Below the pieces are notes generated by a model. It was given only the letters and a program-made list of their open reading frames with translations, did not search any database and was not told where the DNA came from. This document shows, piece after piece, positions 43,708-52,587 of a stretch of DNA of 64,000 nucleotides (positions are counted from its first letter, which is position 1; every line of letters starts with the position of its first letter). This DNA is from a bacterium. GTDB lineage: Bacteria > Krumholzibacteriota > Krumholzibacteriia > LZORAL124-64-63. A program made the position numbers and the translations under genes. The stretch spans positions 1-64,000 of the forward strand of contig JAIFKS010000007.1 in assembly GCA_020049465.1 (NCBI GenBank). The letters run 5' to 3'.

Positions 43708-45990
43708 TCAGCCGTCCGCGGCCGCGGCCGCCGGGCCGGCCAGAAGCCAGGCGGCGCCGGCGCGCGCCGTGTCGCCCGAATCGACCGTCGCCCCCACGCA
43801 GGCCGGACAACCGTGTTCGCAGGGACAGATCGCGAGATGCCGGCGCGCCGCTTCGCAGATCTCGTCGAACTGCTCCCAGATCTTCCGCGCGAACCCGGCG
43901 CCCCCCGGCACGCTGTCGTAGAGGTACAGGGTGGGCTTGTCCGTGAACGGCGAACGGATCATGGCCGTGGCGTGCAGGTCGGCGCTGTCGGCCATCACGA
44001 AGACCGGCGCCACGCAACCGAGCAGGTGGGCCAGTCCCTTCAGCGCATCGCCCAGATCCAGACCGAGCGCCGACAGCTGTTCCGCCGCCGACTCCGGCAC
44101 TTCCCACCAGAAACTGGTCGTGTGCATCTCCATCTCCGGCAGATGCACGCGCCCGGCGCCCACGTTCTCGTGGGTGCCGAGTTTGATCTTCTTGAAGACC
44201 GTGACCTTGGAGACCAGGCCGATCTCGCCGACGGCCAGAATCCCTTCGCCGAACGGCTTCGTCTCGTCCGAGGTCAGGGTCTTCAGTTCGCTCTTTCTCT
44301 GCGCGTCGGTGTAGTAGTCCACCTGCACCGGCTTCACGTGCGCCTCGCGCCGCTCCCAGTCCAGCTTGTCCACGTGATGCTGCTGCGCACCGTGGATGTA
44401 GATGGCGTCGTCGTGAAGCATCTCCTGCGCGCTGAACAGGTCCATCTCGCCGATGACCGCGCCGCCCGGACGCGAGTCGTCGATGATCACCACGTTGTCC
44501 GGCGCGGCGCTCCGCAGGCTGACGTCCTCGGCCGGGTAGGTGTCGGCCATCCAGTGGAAACGTCCTTCGGCCCGGTGCAGCACGCGCATCGAACACAGGT
44601 ATTCCAGGATCTCGGTGACGCGGTTGCCGCCGTAGACCTCGTCCTCGGCGAAGGGCAGTTCGAATGCCGCGCACTTCAGATGACTCATCTGCACGACGAG
44701 GTTGTCCGGATCGAGCGTGGCGTACTCCGGGCTGCGGCCGAAAAAGAAGTCGGGGTTCATCACGATGTACTGGTCGGCCGGGCTGCTCGAAGCCACCAGC
44801 ACCACCGCGCTGACGTTCTGCCGGCGCCCCGCGCGCCCCGCCTGCTGCCAGGTACCGGCCACGGTGCCGGCGTAGCCGGCCATGATGCAGACATCGAGCC
44901 GGCCGATGTCGATCCCCAGTTCGAGGGCATTGGTCGACACCACCGCGCGCACCGTGCCGTCACGGAGTCCCTGCTCGATGGCCCGGCGCTCGTTCGGCAG
45001 GTAGCCGCCGCGGTAGCCGCGCACCTCGCCGGCGCGGATCCCCACCTTGCGTCCGGACTTCTCCAGATAGGTCAGCAGCAGTTCCACCCGGATGCGGCTG
45101 CGCGCGAACACGATCATCTGAGCCCCGCAGCCCAGGAAACGTTCGGCGATGGCGCGCGTCGTCTTGATCGTCGACGCGCGGATGCCCAGTTCGCGGTTGA
45201 CCACCGGCGGGTTGTAGAAAATGAAGTGCTTCAAACCGCGGGGCGCACCGTTGTCCGCGACCTCGGCCATCGGCAGTCCGGTCAGGCGCTCGGCCAGTTC
45301 GCGCGGGTTGGCGATGGTCGCCGAGCAGCAGATGAACTGCGGTTCGGCGCCATAGAACCGTGCCACGCGCTGAAGACGCCGCAGCACGTTCGCCACGTGG
45401 CTGCCGAACACGCCCCGGTACTGGTGCACTTCGTCCACCACGACGTAACGCAGATTCTCGAACAGCTTCACCCACAGCGTATGGTGCGGCAGGATGCCCT
45501 GGTGCAGCATGTCCGGGTTCGTGACCACGATGTGTCCCGAACTGCGGATGGCGCGCCGCGCGGTTTCGGGGGTGTCGCCGTCGAAGGTGAAGGTCTTGAT
45601 GTCCACACCCAGTTCGGTCACCAGGCCGTGCACTTCGTGCATCTGGTCCTGGGCCAGCGCCTTCGTGGGGAACAGATAGAGAGCGCGCGCCTGCGGATCG
45701 CGCAGGATCGTGTCGAGCACCGGCAGGTTGTAGCAGAGGGTCTTGCCGCTGGCCGTCGGGGTGGGCACCACGAAAGACCGGCCGGCCGCGGCCAGCGCCA
45801 CGGCTTCACCCTGATGGCAGTACAGGTCGGAAACGCCGCGTCGTCGCAACGCCTCGCGCAGGCGCGGATCCAGGACGTCCGGGAACGCCACCGTGCGCGC
45901 GGCCCGCGGAGGGATGACTTCCCAGCGGGTGACGTGACGCAGGAATCGCTCGTCGGCCTTCAGCTGTTCCAGCAGTTGCGAAAGGTTCAA
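43708..45990 (-). CDS. mrfA: MrfA/YprA-like DEAD/DEAH-box DNA helicase with zinc-type C-terminus
   Basis: 760 residues. Two RecA-like domains: Walker A in VVPTPTASGKTLCYNLP, VVVDEVHQYRG, QFICCSATIANP, then ALELGIDIGRLDVCIMAGYAGTVAGTWQQAGRAGRR. The C-terminal part ends with the four-Cys cluster ICPCEHGCPACVG (DUF1998-type), diagnostic of MrfA/YprA. It would unwind lesion-bearing DNA for the MrfB nuclease. The start is a TTG (then NLSQLLEQLK) with GGAGG five bases upstream, 16 bases after tatA. No ATG in the frame has a comparable site. Confidence 0.88.
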   Translation of the reverse strand: MNLSQLLEQLKADERFLRHVTRWEVIPPRAARTVAFPDVLDPRLREALRRRGVSDLYCHQGEAVALAAAGRSFVVPTPTASGKTLCYNLPVLDTILRDPQARALYLFPTKALAQDQMHEVHGLVTELGVDIKTFTFDGDTPETARRAIRSSGHIVVTNPDMLHQGILPHHTLWVKLFENLRYVVVDEVHQYRGVFGSHVANVLRRLQRVARFYGAEPQFICCSATIANPRELAERLTGLPMAEVADNGAPRGLKHFIFYNPPVVNRELGIRASTIKTTRAIAERFLGCGAQMIVFARSRIRVELLLTYLEKSGRKVGIRAGEVRGYRGGYLPNERRAIEQGLRDGTVRAVVSTNALELGIDIGRLDVCIMAGYAGTVAGTWQQAGRAGRRQNVSAVVLVASSSPADQYIVMNPDFFFGRSPEYATLDPDNLVVQMSHLKCAAFELPFAEDEVYGGNRVTEILEYLCSMRVLHRAEGRFHWMADTYPAEDVSLRSAAPDNVVIIDDSRPGGAVIGEMDLFSAQEMLHDDAIYIHGAQQHHVDKLDWERREAHVKPVQVDYYTDAQRKSELKTLTSDETKPFGEGILAVGEIGLVSKVTVFKKIKLGTHENVGAGRVHLPEMEMHTTSFWWEVPESAAEQLSALGLDLGDALKGLAHLLGCVAPVFVMADSADLHATAMIRSPFTDKPTLYLYDSVPGGAGFARKIWEQFDEICEAARRHLAICPCEHGCPACVGATVDSGDTARAGAAWLLAGPAAAAADG

Positions 45991-46006
45991 GCCGACCTCC
46001 GTGCGG

Positions 46007-46285
46007 TCAGGGCTGCGCCGGACCCTGCGGCTTGTCGCTGCCGGCGTCACGCGGTGCATCGTCGCGGCGGGGCTCTTCCCGTTTCGTCTGTCCGGCGTCC
46101 TCGATCTCGCGGCGCACTTCGCGCGAAGCGTCCTGGGTCGCGCTCTTGAACTTGCGGATGGACTTGCCCATCGCCTCGGCGATCTCGGGCAGGCGCCTCG
46201 GCCCGAAGAAGATGAGCACGAGCACGAGGATCAGCAGCATCTCGGGCCAGCCGATGCTGCCCATGATGGCGAGCACTGGATTCAT
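46007..46285 (-). CDS. tatA: twin-arginine translocase subunit TatA/TatE
   Basis: 92-residue small pore-forming Tat component. A single helix, GWPEMLLILVLVLIFFGPRRLPEIAEAMGKS, with the hinge Phe-Gly-Pro and the amphipathic helix, followed by a charged, disordered C-tail (REVRREIEDAGQTKREEPRRD). A GTG-ATG pair begins the frame; GGGAGG is five bases from the ATG, so that is chosen. Neither tatB nor tatC is adjacent. It lies between DUF4321 and mrfA with short gaps. Confidence 0.92.
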   Translation of the reverse strand: MNPVLAIMGSIGWPEMLLILVLVLIFFGPRRLPEIAEAMGKSIRKFKSATQDASREVRREIEDAGQTKREEPRRDDAPRDAGSDKPQGPAQP

Positions 46286-46301
46286 CACGGCCTCCCGTGG
46301 G

Positions 46302-46565
46302 TCAGCGGTACCACCTCAGGATCTGCGACGCGACGAACACGCCGATCACACTCATGAGGTTGAAATGGATCTGGAACCCGAACGTCAGATCGAGGATCAC
46401 CAGGTTCCAGTGGTTCACCTCGGGACCGAACGCGACATACCGTACGAAGAGCTGCTCGGCCACGCTGCCCTTGCTCAGGAACAGCCCGAGGACTTCGCTG
46501 ACGATCGCCCCGATCAGCACGCCCAGCATCAGAGTGAGGACCACCGTCCCCATCGACTTCCGCAT
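46302..46565 (-). CDS. DUF4321 family small membrane protein
   Basis: 87 residues with two hydrophobic segments (VLTLMLGVLIGAIVSEVLGLF and FNLMSVIGVFVASQIL). The intervening FGPEVNHWNLVILDLTFGFQIHFN matches the DUF4321 pattern. Function is unknown; it is often near tatA or maf in unrelated phyla. 16 bases separate it from tatA, so the two are probably co-transcribed. Confidence 0.82.
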   Translation of the reverse strand: MRKSMGTVVLTLMLGVLIGAIVSEVLGLFLSKGSVAEQLFVRYVAFGPEVNHWNLVILDLTFGFQIHFNLMSVIGVFVASQILRWYR

Positions 46566-46682
46566 CGTCCTTCGACTTTCCCCGTGTCGGTCGCCCGTAC
46601 CCCCAATGGTCCCGGGTCGCACGCCGGCGCAAGATAGCACCCAGCCGCCGCGAACGGAACCGACACTTGCCCGGACCGTCCC

Positions 46683-47204
46683 CTAGGGGCCGGCCGGAGG
46701 GGTGCCGGGAGCCGGCGAACCGGCCAGCCGATCGACTACCGGTTTGAGCCGCTCCCAGATCTGGTCCAGCGTCTGGGGCATGACCCGGGTTTCCCCCACG
46801 GTGCTCATGAAATTGGTGTCCCCTGTCCAGCGCGGCAGCATGTGGACGTGCAGATGACCCGGGATGCCCGCGCCGGCGCTGCTGCCCCCGTTGTAGCCGC
46901 AGTTGATGCCGTCGGGCCGGAATGCCTCCTGGAGCGCATCCTCCATCAGTTTCAGGTACCGCGCCAGATCGGCCAGTTCCTCCGGAGTGCAGTCCGAGAT
47001 CCGTGGGGCGTGCCGACCGAGCACCAGCAGCAGGTGGCCGCTGTTGTACGGGTACAGGTTGAGGATCAGGTACCAGCGCTCGCCCCGGTACAGCACGTAC
47101 TGGGTCCGATCGTCGCACTGCAGACGATTGCAGAAGACACAGCCATCCTCTTTCCGCTCGCCGCTCACGTAATTGTACCTCCAGGGCGTGCACAGCCGGT
47201 CCAT
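46683..47204 (-). CDS. HIT family protein of the Ap4A phosphorylase-like type
   Basis: 173 residues. MDRLCTPWRYNYV is the distinctive N-terminus of this HIT group. GCVFCNRLQCDD supplies a CxxC pair, LILNLYPYNSGHLLLVLGRH is the nucleotide-binding strand, and GHLHVHMLPRWTGDTNFM the active-site His triad. Related enzymes split Ap4A or hydrolyse AMP conjugates. The ATG starts three bases after a TGA of glmU. It differs from the shorter HINT protein at 22159, so the window has two HIT branches. Confidence 0.9.
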   Translation of the reverse strand: MDRLCTPWRYNYVSGERKEDGCVFCNRLQCDDRTQYVLYRGERWYLILNLYPYNSGHLLLVLGRHAPRISDCTPEELADLARYLKLMEDALQEAFRPDGINCGYNGGSSAGAGIPGHLHVHMLPRWTGDTNFMSTVGETRVMPQTLDQIWERLKPVVDRLAGSPAPGTPPAGP

Positions 47205-47206
47205 GG

Positions 47207-47971
47207 TCAACGATCCCGGCCGGCGAGCAGCGCTTCGACGGCAGCCAGCTCGTCCACGGTGTTGATGCCCAGGGCCTCATCGGCATCGTCGGCCTGGACG
47301 GCCTCCACCGGCCGGCCCCGGCCCACCAGATAGGCCACCGTGTCGGTAAGGTAGTATTCGCCCTGGTCGTTGTCCGTCTTCAGGCTGGCCAAAGCCTCGA
47401 TCAGATCGTCCGTGCGGAAACAGAAGACGCCGGTGTTGTACTCGCCGATCGCCTTTTCGGCAGGCGTGGCGTCGCGCGCCTCGACGATCTTCTGCACGCG
47501 CCCGGCCGCATCCTTGACGATGCGCCCGTAGGCGCCGGCGTCGTCCACCACGCAGGTCAGCACCGTGGCCGCCGCGCCTGTCGCCAGCGTTCCGTCGATC
47601 AGCCGCTCGAGCGTCGCGACCCTGAGCAGGGGCACGTCGCCGGCCAGAACGACGCACCAACCGCCCGGACGGACCGCCGGCATCGCCATCTGGACCGCGT
47701 GCCCCGTACCGAGTTGCGGCCGCTGCAGGGCGAAATCGAGTCCCGGACGGCTGCAGGTGCTCCTGACCAGTTCGGCCTCGTGACCGACCACGACCACCGT
47801 GTGGTCGATGCCGGCGCCGGCCGCCGTGTCCAGCACGTGGTCCAGCAGCGGGCGTCCCGCCAGCCGGTGCAGGACCTTGGGCAGGTCGCTCTTCATGCGC
47901 GTGCCTTTGCCGGCCGCCAGAACGACCGCGTCGATGGGACCCGGCCGTGACTTTCCGCTGATGCTGTCCAT
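47207..47971 (-). CDS. GlmU-type N-acetylglucosamine-1-phosphate uridylyltransferase, single domain
   Basis: 254 residues: the nucleotidyltransferase half of GlmU only. VVLAAGKGTRMKSDLPKVLH is the UTP-binding loop, then RPQLGTGHAVQMAMPAV, VVLAGDVPLLRVATLERLI, AYGRIVKDAAGRVQKIVEARDATPAEK and EYYLTDTVAYLV. In a full bifunctional GlmU the left-handed beta-helix acetyltransferase follows; here the frame stops after GINTVDELAAVEALL. The acetyl step must be done by another protein or the substrate is different. It lies 11 bases after panC. Confidence 0.88.
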   Translation of the reverse strand: MDSISGKSRPGPIDAVVLAAGKGTRMKSDLPKVLHRLAGRPLLDHVLDTAAGAGIDHTVVVVGHEAELVRSTCSRPGLDFALQRPQLGTGHAVQMAMPAVRPGGWCVVLAGDVPLLRVATLERLIDGTLATGAAATVLTCVVDDAGAYGRIVKDAAGRVQKIVEARDATPAEKAIGEYNTGVFCFRTDDLIEALASLKTDNDQGEYYLTDTVAYLVGRGRPVEAVQADDADEALGINTVDELAAVEALLAGRDR

Positions 47972-47982
47972 GCGTCTCCCTG

Positions 47983-48873
47983 TCAGTCGCCCGCCGGAGC
48001 CCGGTGCCCCAGCAGGCGGATCTCGGTCACGCCCCGCAGTTCGACCCGCAGGGCCACGTTGTCGATCAGCCGGGCCGGCCCCACGCGGGCGGCCACGGCC
48101 AGTACAAGCGGTCCGTCCGGAACCGATTCCGTCGCTCCCAGAGCCGGCAGCGAGCGCACCGCGGCGTAGTCGATGCTGTCCGCGGCGGCCAGCGCTTCGC
48201 CCATGGCGGCCTCGATCGCGCCGCTTTCCCGCCGGCCCGATTCCAGCAGCGCGCGGCCGCGCGCCAGCGCACGGCTCAGGCACAGGGCGCGAGTCCGCTG
48301 TTCCGGATCCAGGTACCGGTTCCGCGAGGACATCGCCAGGCCGTCCGGCTCGCGCACGGTCGGCGCGTCGATCAACGACACCGGCAGCCGCAGGTCCCGG
48401 ACCATCTGTTCGATGACCAGGCACTGCTGCGCATCCTTGCTTCCGAACACGGCGATGTCCGGCCTCACCATGCCGAACAGCTTGGCCACGACCGTCAAGA
48501 CGCCGTCGAAATGCCCCGGCCGCGCCGCGCCGCACAGGCCCTCGGCCCTTCGGCCGGCCCGCACCGTCACTTCGCCGGGACCTCCGTAAACGTCCTCGAC
48601 CGGCGGTGCGAAAACGGCAGCCACCTGCGCGTGGTCCAGCATGGCCAGGTCGCCCTCCAGATCGCGCGGATAGGCCGCGAAATCCTCGCCCGGGCCGAAC
48701 TGGGTCGGGTTCACGAAGATCGACACCACGACCTTGCCCAGCGCCGCACCCTGGCGCACCAGGCTGAGATGACCTTCGTGAAGCGCGCCCATGGTGGGCA
48801 CCAGCACCAGCGGACCGGGCTGCCGAAGGGCGTCCAGGCGGTTCAGTTCGTCCGCGTGCCGCAGAACGATCAC
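47983..48873 (-). CDS. panC: pantothenate synthetase
   Basis: 296-residue enzyme that joins pantoate to beta-alanine with ATP. Conserved blocks: LVPTMGALHEGHLSLVRQG (the HxGH nucleotidyl motif), VSIFVNPTQFGPGEDFAAYPRDLE, VRAGRRAEGLCGAARPGHFDGVLTVV, AVFGSKDAQQCLVIEQMVRDL and LAMSSRNRYLDPEQR. Length is normal. The start overlaps the panB stop by four bases, as expected for a coupled pantothenate pair. Confidence 0.96.
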   Translation of the reverse strand: MIVLRHADELNRLDALRQPGPLVLVPTMGALHEGHLSLVRQGAALGKVVVSIFVNPTQFGPGEDFAAYPRDLEGDLAMLDHAQVAAVFAPPVEDVYGGPGEVTVRAGRRAEGLCGAARPGHFDGVLTVVAKLFGMVRPDIAVFGSKDAQQCLVIEQMVRDLRLPVSLIDAPTVREPDGLAMSSRNRYLDPEQRTRALCLSRALARGRALLESGRRESGAIEAAMGEALAAADSIDYAAVRSLPALGATESVPDGPLVLAVAARVGPARLIDNVALRVELRGVTEIRLLGHRAPAGD

Positions 48874-49775
48874 GCCGCGGGCTCCCCGCCGGTCGCCGTG
48901 CCGCCCGGATAGGCGGGTCCGATCGAGCCCTCGGTCGCGGGTTCGCCGGCGGGCGTGGCCGCCACTCCGTAGCTCTGTTCGGCCGTCGGGAACCGGTGCT
49001 GCCGCACGTCGGCGGCGAAAGCAGCCACCGCGTCGGTCGCCGCCCGCCCCAGTTCCGCGTACCGACGCACGAATTTCGGCGGGCGTCCGGGCAGCAGACC
49101 CAGCAGATCATGGAACACCAGCACCTGGCCGTCGCATCCCGGTCCGGCACCGATGCCGATCGTCGGGATGGGCGCCGCCGCGGTCACCCGCGCCGCCAGG
49201 GCCGCCGGCACGCACTCCAGCACCAGGCTGAAGCAGCCCGCTTCGGCCAGGAACGCCGCGTCGTCCAGAAGGCGCGACTCGGACTCGGCCCCGCGCCCCT
49301 GCACCCGGTAGCCGCCGAGGCGATTGACCGATTGCGGCGTCAACCCCAGATGCCCCATCACCGGGATCTCGGCATCGAGCAACGCGGCGATGGCCGCGGC
49401 GCGCTGCCGGCCGCCTTCGACCTTGACCGCGTGCACGCCGGCTTCCTGCACCAGCCGCAGTCCCGCGCGCACGGTTTCTTCCTTCGAGACATGAAACGTG
49501 CCGTACGGCAGATCCGCGATCACCGGCAGCCCCGGACGGGCCCGCTGCACGGCGCGGCAATGGTGGACCATGTCGTCGAGCGTCACCGGCAGGGTGCTCT
49601 CGTACCCGAGCATGACCATCCCCAGCGAGTCCCCGACCAGCAGCGCGTCCGCCCCGCCGGCCGCGGCGATCAGCGCGCTCGACAGGTCATAGGCGGTCAC
49701 GACCACCAGCGGTTCGCCCTCGCGCTTGCGGCGGGCGAACACATCCAGACTCGGTGCCGGTCGCGGGTCCTGCAT
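48870..49775 (-). CDS. panB: 3-methyl-2-oxobutanoate hydroxymethyltransferase
   Basis: 301-residue ketopantoate hydroxymethyltransferase, the first committed step of pantothenate synthesis. DALLVGDSLGMVMLGYESTLPVTLDDM, VIADLPYGTF and HAVKVEGGRQRA carry the metal ligands Asp, Asp and Glu. IPVMGHLGLTPQSVNRLGGYRVQGR and PTIGIGAGPGCDGQVLVFHDLLGL are further blocks. The last ~40 residues are a low-complexity extension. With panC it gives a pantothenate pathway; panD and panE are not here. Confidence 0.95.
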   Translation of the reverse strand: MQDPRPAPSLDVFARRKREGEPLVVVTAYDLSSALIAAAGGADALLVGDSLGMVMLGYESTLPVTLDDMVHHCRAVQRARPGLPVIADLPYGTFHVSKEETVRAGLRLVQEAGVHAVKVEGGRQRAAAIAALLDAEIPVMGHLGLTPQSVNRLGGYRVQGRGAESESRLLDDAAFLAEAGCFSLVLECVPAALAARVTAAAPIPTIGIGAGPGCDGQVLVFHDLLGLLPGRPPKFVRRYAELGRAATDAVAAFAADVRQHRFPTAEQSYGVAATPAGEPATEGSIGPAYPGGTATGGEPAA

Positions 49776-49809
49776 GCGGAGACCTTTCCAGTGACGCCCG
49801 GCCGGCCGG

Positions 49810-50454
49810 TCAGGCCGGCCGCGAATCGGGCGCGAAGTAACGCGTGCCGGCGAACTGTTCCGTCAGCTGCTCGAACAGCATGTCGAAATCGCCGGGCACG
49901 TTGACGAAATCGAGATTGTCCGTGTTCACCACGAGCAGCGGCGCATCCTTGTAGTGATGGAAAAAATAGCTGTAGGCGCCGTTGAGCGCTTCCAGGTACT
50001 GCGGATCCATGTCCTGCTCGAACGAACGGCCGCGCCAGCGGATGCGCTGCTGCAGCACCTCGGTCCGCGCCTGCAGGTAGATCACCAGATCGGGCTTCAG
50101 CACGCGCTGCTCGAGAATCGTGGCCAGCTGCCCGTAGAGCGTCAGTTCGTCGTCGCCGAGATTCAGGTTGGCGAAGATGCGATCCTTCGCGAACAGGTAG
50201 TCCGAAACCAGTGCCGCGTTGAACAGGTCCTGCTGCCCGAGTCCCTGCTGCTGGCGGAAACGGCTCAGCAGGAAAAAGATCTGGGTCTGGAACGCATACG
50301 CCTCGCGGTCGCGATAGAATTTCGCCAGGAAGGGGTTCTCTTCCACGATCTCGAGGTTCAGCCGCCCGCCGAGCCGGGTGGCCAGCAGTTTGGTGAGACT
50401 GGTCTTCCCGACCCCGATCACACCCTCAACGACGATATAGCGCCAGGGCAGCAC
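49810..50454 (-). CDS. deoxynucleoside kinase (dGK/dAK type)
   Basis: 214 residues. The P-loop GVIGVGKTSLTKLLA, the substrate-binding EENPFLAKFYRDREAYAFQTQIFFLLSR, the DYLFAKDRIFA strand (Asp-Arg pair) and the Arg-rich lid (QRIRWRGRSFEQDM) match the deoxyadenosine/deoxyguanosine kinase family, which phosphorylates salvaged deoxynucleosides. Specificity within the family is not readable. Its start overlaps the folK end by 29 bases, so it belongs to the dapL-folB-folK operon. Confidence 0.9.
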   Translation of the reverse strand: MLPWRYIVVEGVIGVGKTSLTKLLATRLGGRLNLEIVEENPFLAKFYRDREAYAFQTQIFFLLSRFRQQQGLGQQDLFNAALVSDYLFAKDRIFANLNLGDDELTLYGQLATILEQRVLKPDLVIYLQARTEVLQQRIRWRGRSFEQDMDPQYLEALNGAYSYFFHHYKDAPLLVVNTDNLDFVNVPGDFDMLFEQLTEQFAGTRYFAPDSRPA

Positions 50455-51013
50455 CCCGCTCCTCCTTGTTCGCGCCCGGAACCTGCGTCTGCAGATCCCC
50501 TCCGTCGTACAGCCGTACCCACGGCCCAGCTTTACGCCTTATTTTCGCACAAGCTTCGTCGATTGTCTCGCCCGAATCCGGCAGTCGGATCGTGCCCGCG
50601 ATCTCGGCCAGCGGCTCCAGGACGAAAGCCCGGTTCCGCAGTTCCGGATGAGGCACCGCCAGCCGCCCGACCGCAATGACCTGGCCTCCGAAAAGCAGGA
50701 TGTCCAGATCGATCGGACGCGGCTTCAGGTGGCTGCCCGGCGCCCTGCCGGCGGCCGCTTCCTGGCGTTTCAGTTCGTCCAGGAGTTCCAACGGCGACAA
50801 ATCCGTTCGCACGGCCACGCAGGCGTTCAGGAACGCATCCTGGACCTCGGGACCGACCGGTTCGGTCTCCCAGATCCGGCTCCAGGCCGTCAGTTCCAGT
50901 CGGGCATGCGCCGCCAGCGCCGCCGCCGCCCGGCGAAGTTCACCCAGGCGATCCCCCTGGTTGCTCCCGAGCCCCAGGAACACCTCTTCGGCGACGTGCG
51001 CGGATTCGTTCAT
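50426..51013 (-). CDS. folK: 2-amino-4-hydroxy-6-hydroxymethyldihydropteridine diphosphokinase
   Basis: 195-residue HPPK that activates the pterin for dihydropteroate synthase. VFLGLGSNQGDRLGELRRA is the N-terminal signature, WETEPVGPEVQDAFLNACV the substrate loop, and KPRPIDLDILLFGG the magnesium-binding Asp-x-Asp block. A further ~35 residues at the C-terminus extend past the usual 160. The ATG overlaps folB's stop (ATGA), the usual folate gene pairing. folP is not in the window. Confidence 0.95.
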   Translation of the reverse strand: MNESAHVAEEVFLGLGSNQGDRLGELRRAAAALAAHARLELTAWSRIWETEPVGPEVQDAFLNACVAVRTDLSPLELLDELKRQEAAAGRAPGSHLKPRPIDLDILLFGGQVIAVGRLAVPHPELRNRAFVLEPLAEIAGTIRLPDSGETIDEACAKIRRKAGPWVRLYDGGDLQTQVPGANKEERGAALALYRR

Positions 51014-51411
51014 GCCCCGGTACCCTCCGACCGCTCGAGCGCATGGAGCCACGCGCGATCGCGTTCGAAAGTCACCATGGCCTGGCCGAAGAAGCCGCTG
51101 ATCGGCGGCTGGGTCTTGCGCACGGTCACCCGCACCCGTTCGGCCGCGAAAGCGGCCAGCAGCTCCCGGCACAGGTTTCCGGCCAGCGTCTCGATCAGGT
51201 GGAAGGAACCACCCGTCGCGGTGGTCACGATCACGCGGTGGGCGGCCGCATAGTCGATGCCCCGCGACAGGTCATCGGTGAGGGCTGCAGCTTCCAGGTC
51301 GGCCCACAGGTCGACATCGACGACGAACCGCTGCCCGAGTTCCCGCTCGGCGGGATGAGCGCCGTGGTGGGCGTAGACATCGATGCCTTCGAGCCGCAGC
51401 CGGTCGTTCAT
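51010..51411 (-). CDS. folB: dihydroneopterin aldolase
   Basis: 133-residue folate enzyme producing 6-hydroxymethyl-dihydropterin. LEGIDVYAHHGAHPAERELGQRFVVDVDL, the middle SRGIDYAAAHRVIVTTA, FHLIETLAGNLCRELL and VRVTVRKTQPPISGFFGQAMVTFERD (with the catalytic Lys region) are all present. Usual length about 120. The ATG overlaps the stop of the aminotransferase by four bases and its own stop overlaps folK. Confidence 0.95.
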   Translation of the reverse strand: MNDRLRLEGIDVYAHHGAHPAERELGQRFVVDVDLWADLEAAALTDDLSRGIDYAAAHRVIVTTATGGSFHLIETLAGNLCRELLAAFAAERVRVTVRKTQPPISGFFGQAMVTFERDRAWLHALERSEGTGA

Positions 51412-52562
51412 CGCCAGGCCGCCAGCCGCCGGGCGCCCTCTTCCAGGTCCGCCTCGGAAGCGGTCAGGCTGAGCCGGAACCAGCCCTCGCCCCCCGTTCC
51501 GAACCCGGTGCCGGGCGTCAGGACGACGCCGATCTCGGCCAGCGCGCGCTGGCAGAAGGCCGCCGACGTCTCGGCGGTCGGAACGCGGCACCAGACATAG
51601 AACGTCGCCTTTGCCGGGAAGATCTCCCATCCGGCCGCCGTCAGTCCGGCCACCAGCTTTTCCCTGCGTGCGCCGTAGGGCGCCGCGACTCCGGCCAGCA
51701 ACCGGTCGAACTCCGGTCCCAGCGCATACGCCGCCGTGCGCTGGATCGCCGTGAACACGCCGCTGTCCATGGTGTCCTTCACGCGGCCGAGCGCCTCGAT
51801 CAACTCCGGATGGCCCACGGCGAACGCGACCCGCCACCCGGTCATGTTGAACATCTTCGAAAGACTGTGCAGTTCGATGACGCGCTCGCGGGCGGGATCG
51901 GCCGTTCCCAGCAGACAGGGCTGTGTGCCTCCGTCCAGGGACATTTCCAGATAGGCTGCGTCATTCACCAGCGTCACGCCGCGCCGGGCGCACAGGTCCG
52001 CGACGTCCCGCCAGAAAGCGGGACCGGCCGTCGCACCGGTCGGGTTGTTCGGGTAGTTCAGGAACAGCAGGCGCGTCCGGTCATCCATCAGCGCCGCCAG
52101 TTCGTCCAGTTCCGGCAGGAATCCCGCTTCGGCCCGCAGGCGGAACACGCGCGGCTCGCCGCCGGCCAGGATCGTCGCCTGCCCGTAGACCGGGTAGCCG
52201 ATGTCCGGCACCAGGGCGTTGTCCCCTTCCTGCACACAGGTGACAGGCAGGTGGGCCAGCCCCTCCTTGCTGCCCAGCAGCACCAGCACCTGGGTCGCCG
52301 GGTCCACCGCCACGCCGTGGCGGCGGAGCAGCCAGTCGGCGATGGCCTGCCGCAGGCCGGCGTCCCCGCGCTGCGCCGGGTACCGGTGGCAGGCCGGATC
52401 GGCAATGGCTTCGGCCATCACCCGGATCAGTTCCGGAGGCGTCGGCCGATCGGGGTCGCCGATGCCCAGATCGACCACCGCCACGCCCGATTCCCGGGCC
52501 TTGCGCTTGGCCGCGTCCAGCGCCGCGAACAGATACGGCGGCAGTTTCTGCAGTCGTCCCAC
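51408..52562 (-). CDS. dapL: LL-diaminopimelate aminotransferase-like class I/II aminotransferase
   Basis: 384-residue PLP enzyme. LQKLPPYLFAALDAAKRKARESGVAVVDLGIGDPD, GSKEGLAHLPVTCVQEGDNALVPDIGYPVY, LLFLNYPNNPTGA and ELHSLSKMFNMTGWRVAF (PLP-lysine) are typical of the DapL group, which makes LL-DAP from tetrahydrodipicolinate in one step. Other aminotransferase roles are possible. GTG is chosen because GGGGAGG is five bases upstream and a longer frame lacks one. It heads the folB-folK-dNK coupled run and starts 26 bases after a strong terminator of the TPR gene, which poses a transcription puzzle. Confidence 0.82.
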   Translation of the reverse strand: MGRLQKLPPYLFAALDAAKRKARESGVAVVDLGIGDPDRPTPPELIRVMAEAIADPACHRYPAQRGDAGLRQAIADWLLRRHGVAVDPATQVLVLLGSKEGLAHLPVTCVQEGDNALVPDIGYPVYGQATILAGGEPRVFRLRAEAGFLPELDELAALMDDRTRLLFLNYPNNPTGATAGPAFWRDVADLCARRGVTLVNDAAYLEMSLDGGTQPCLLGTADPARERVIELHSLSKMFNMTGWRVAFAVGHPELIEALGRVKDTMDSGVFTAIQRTAAYALGPEFDRLLAGVAAPYGARREKLVAGLTAAGWEIFPAKATFYVWCRVPTAETSAAFCQRALAEIGVVLTPGTGFGTGGEGWFRLSLTASEADLEEGARRLAAWR

Positions 52563-52587
52563 GCGAACCTCCCCGCCCTCAGGCGGC

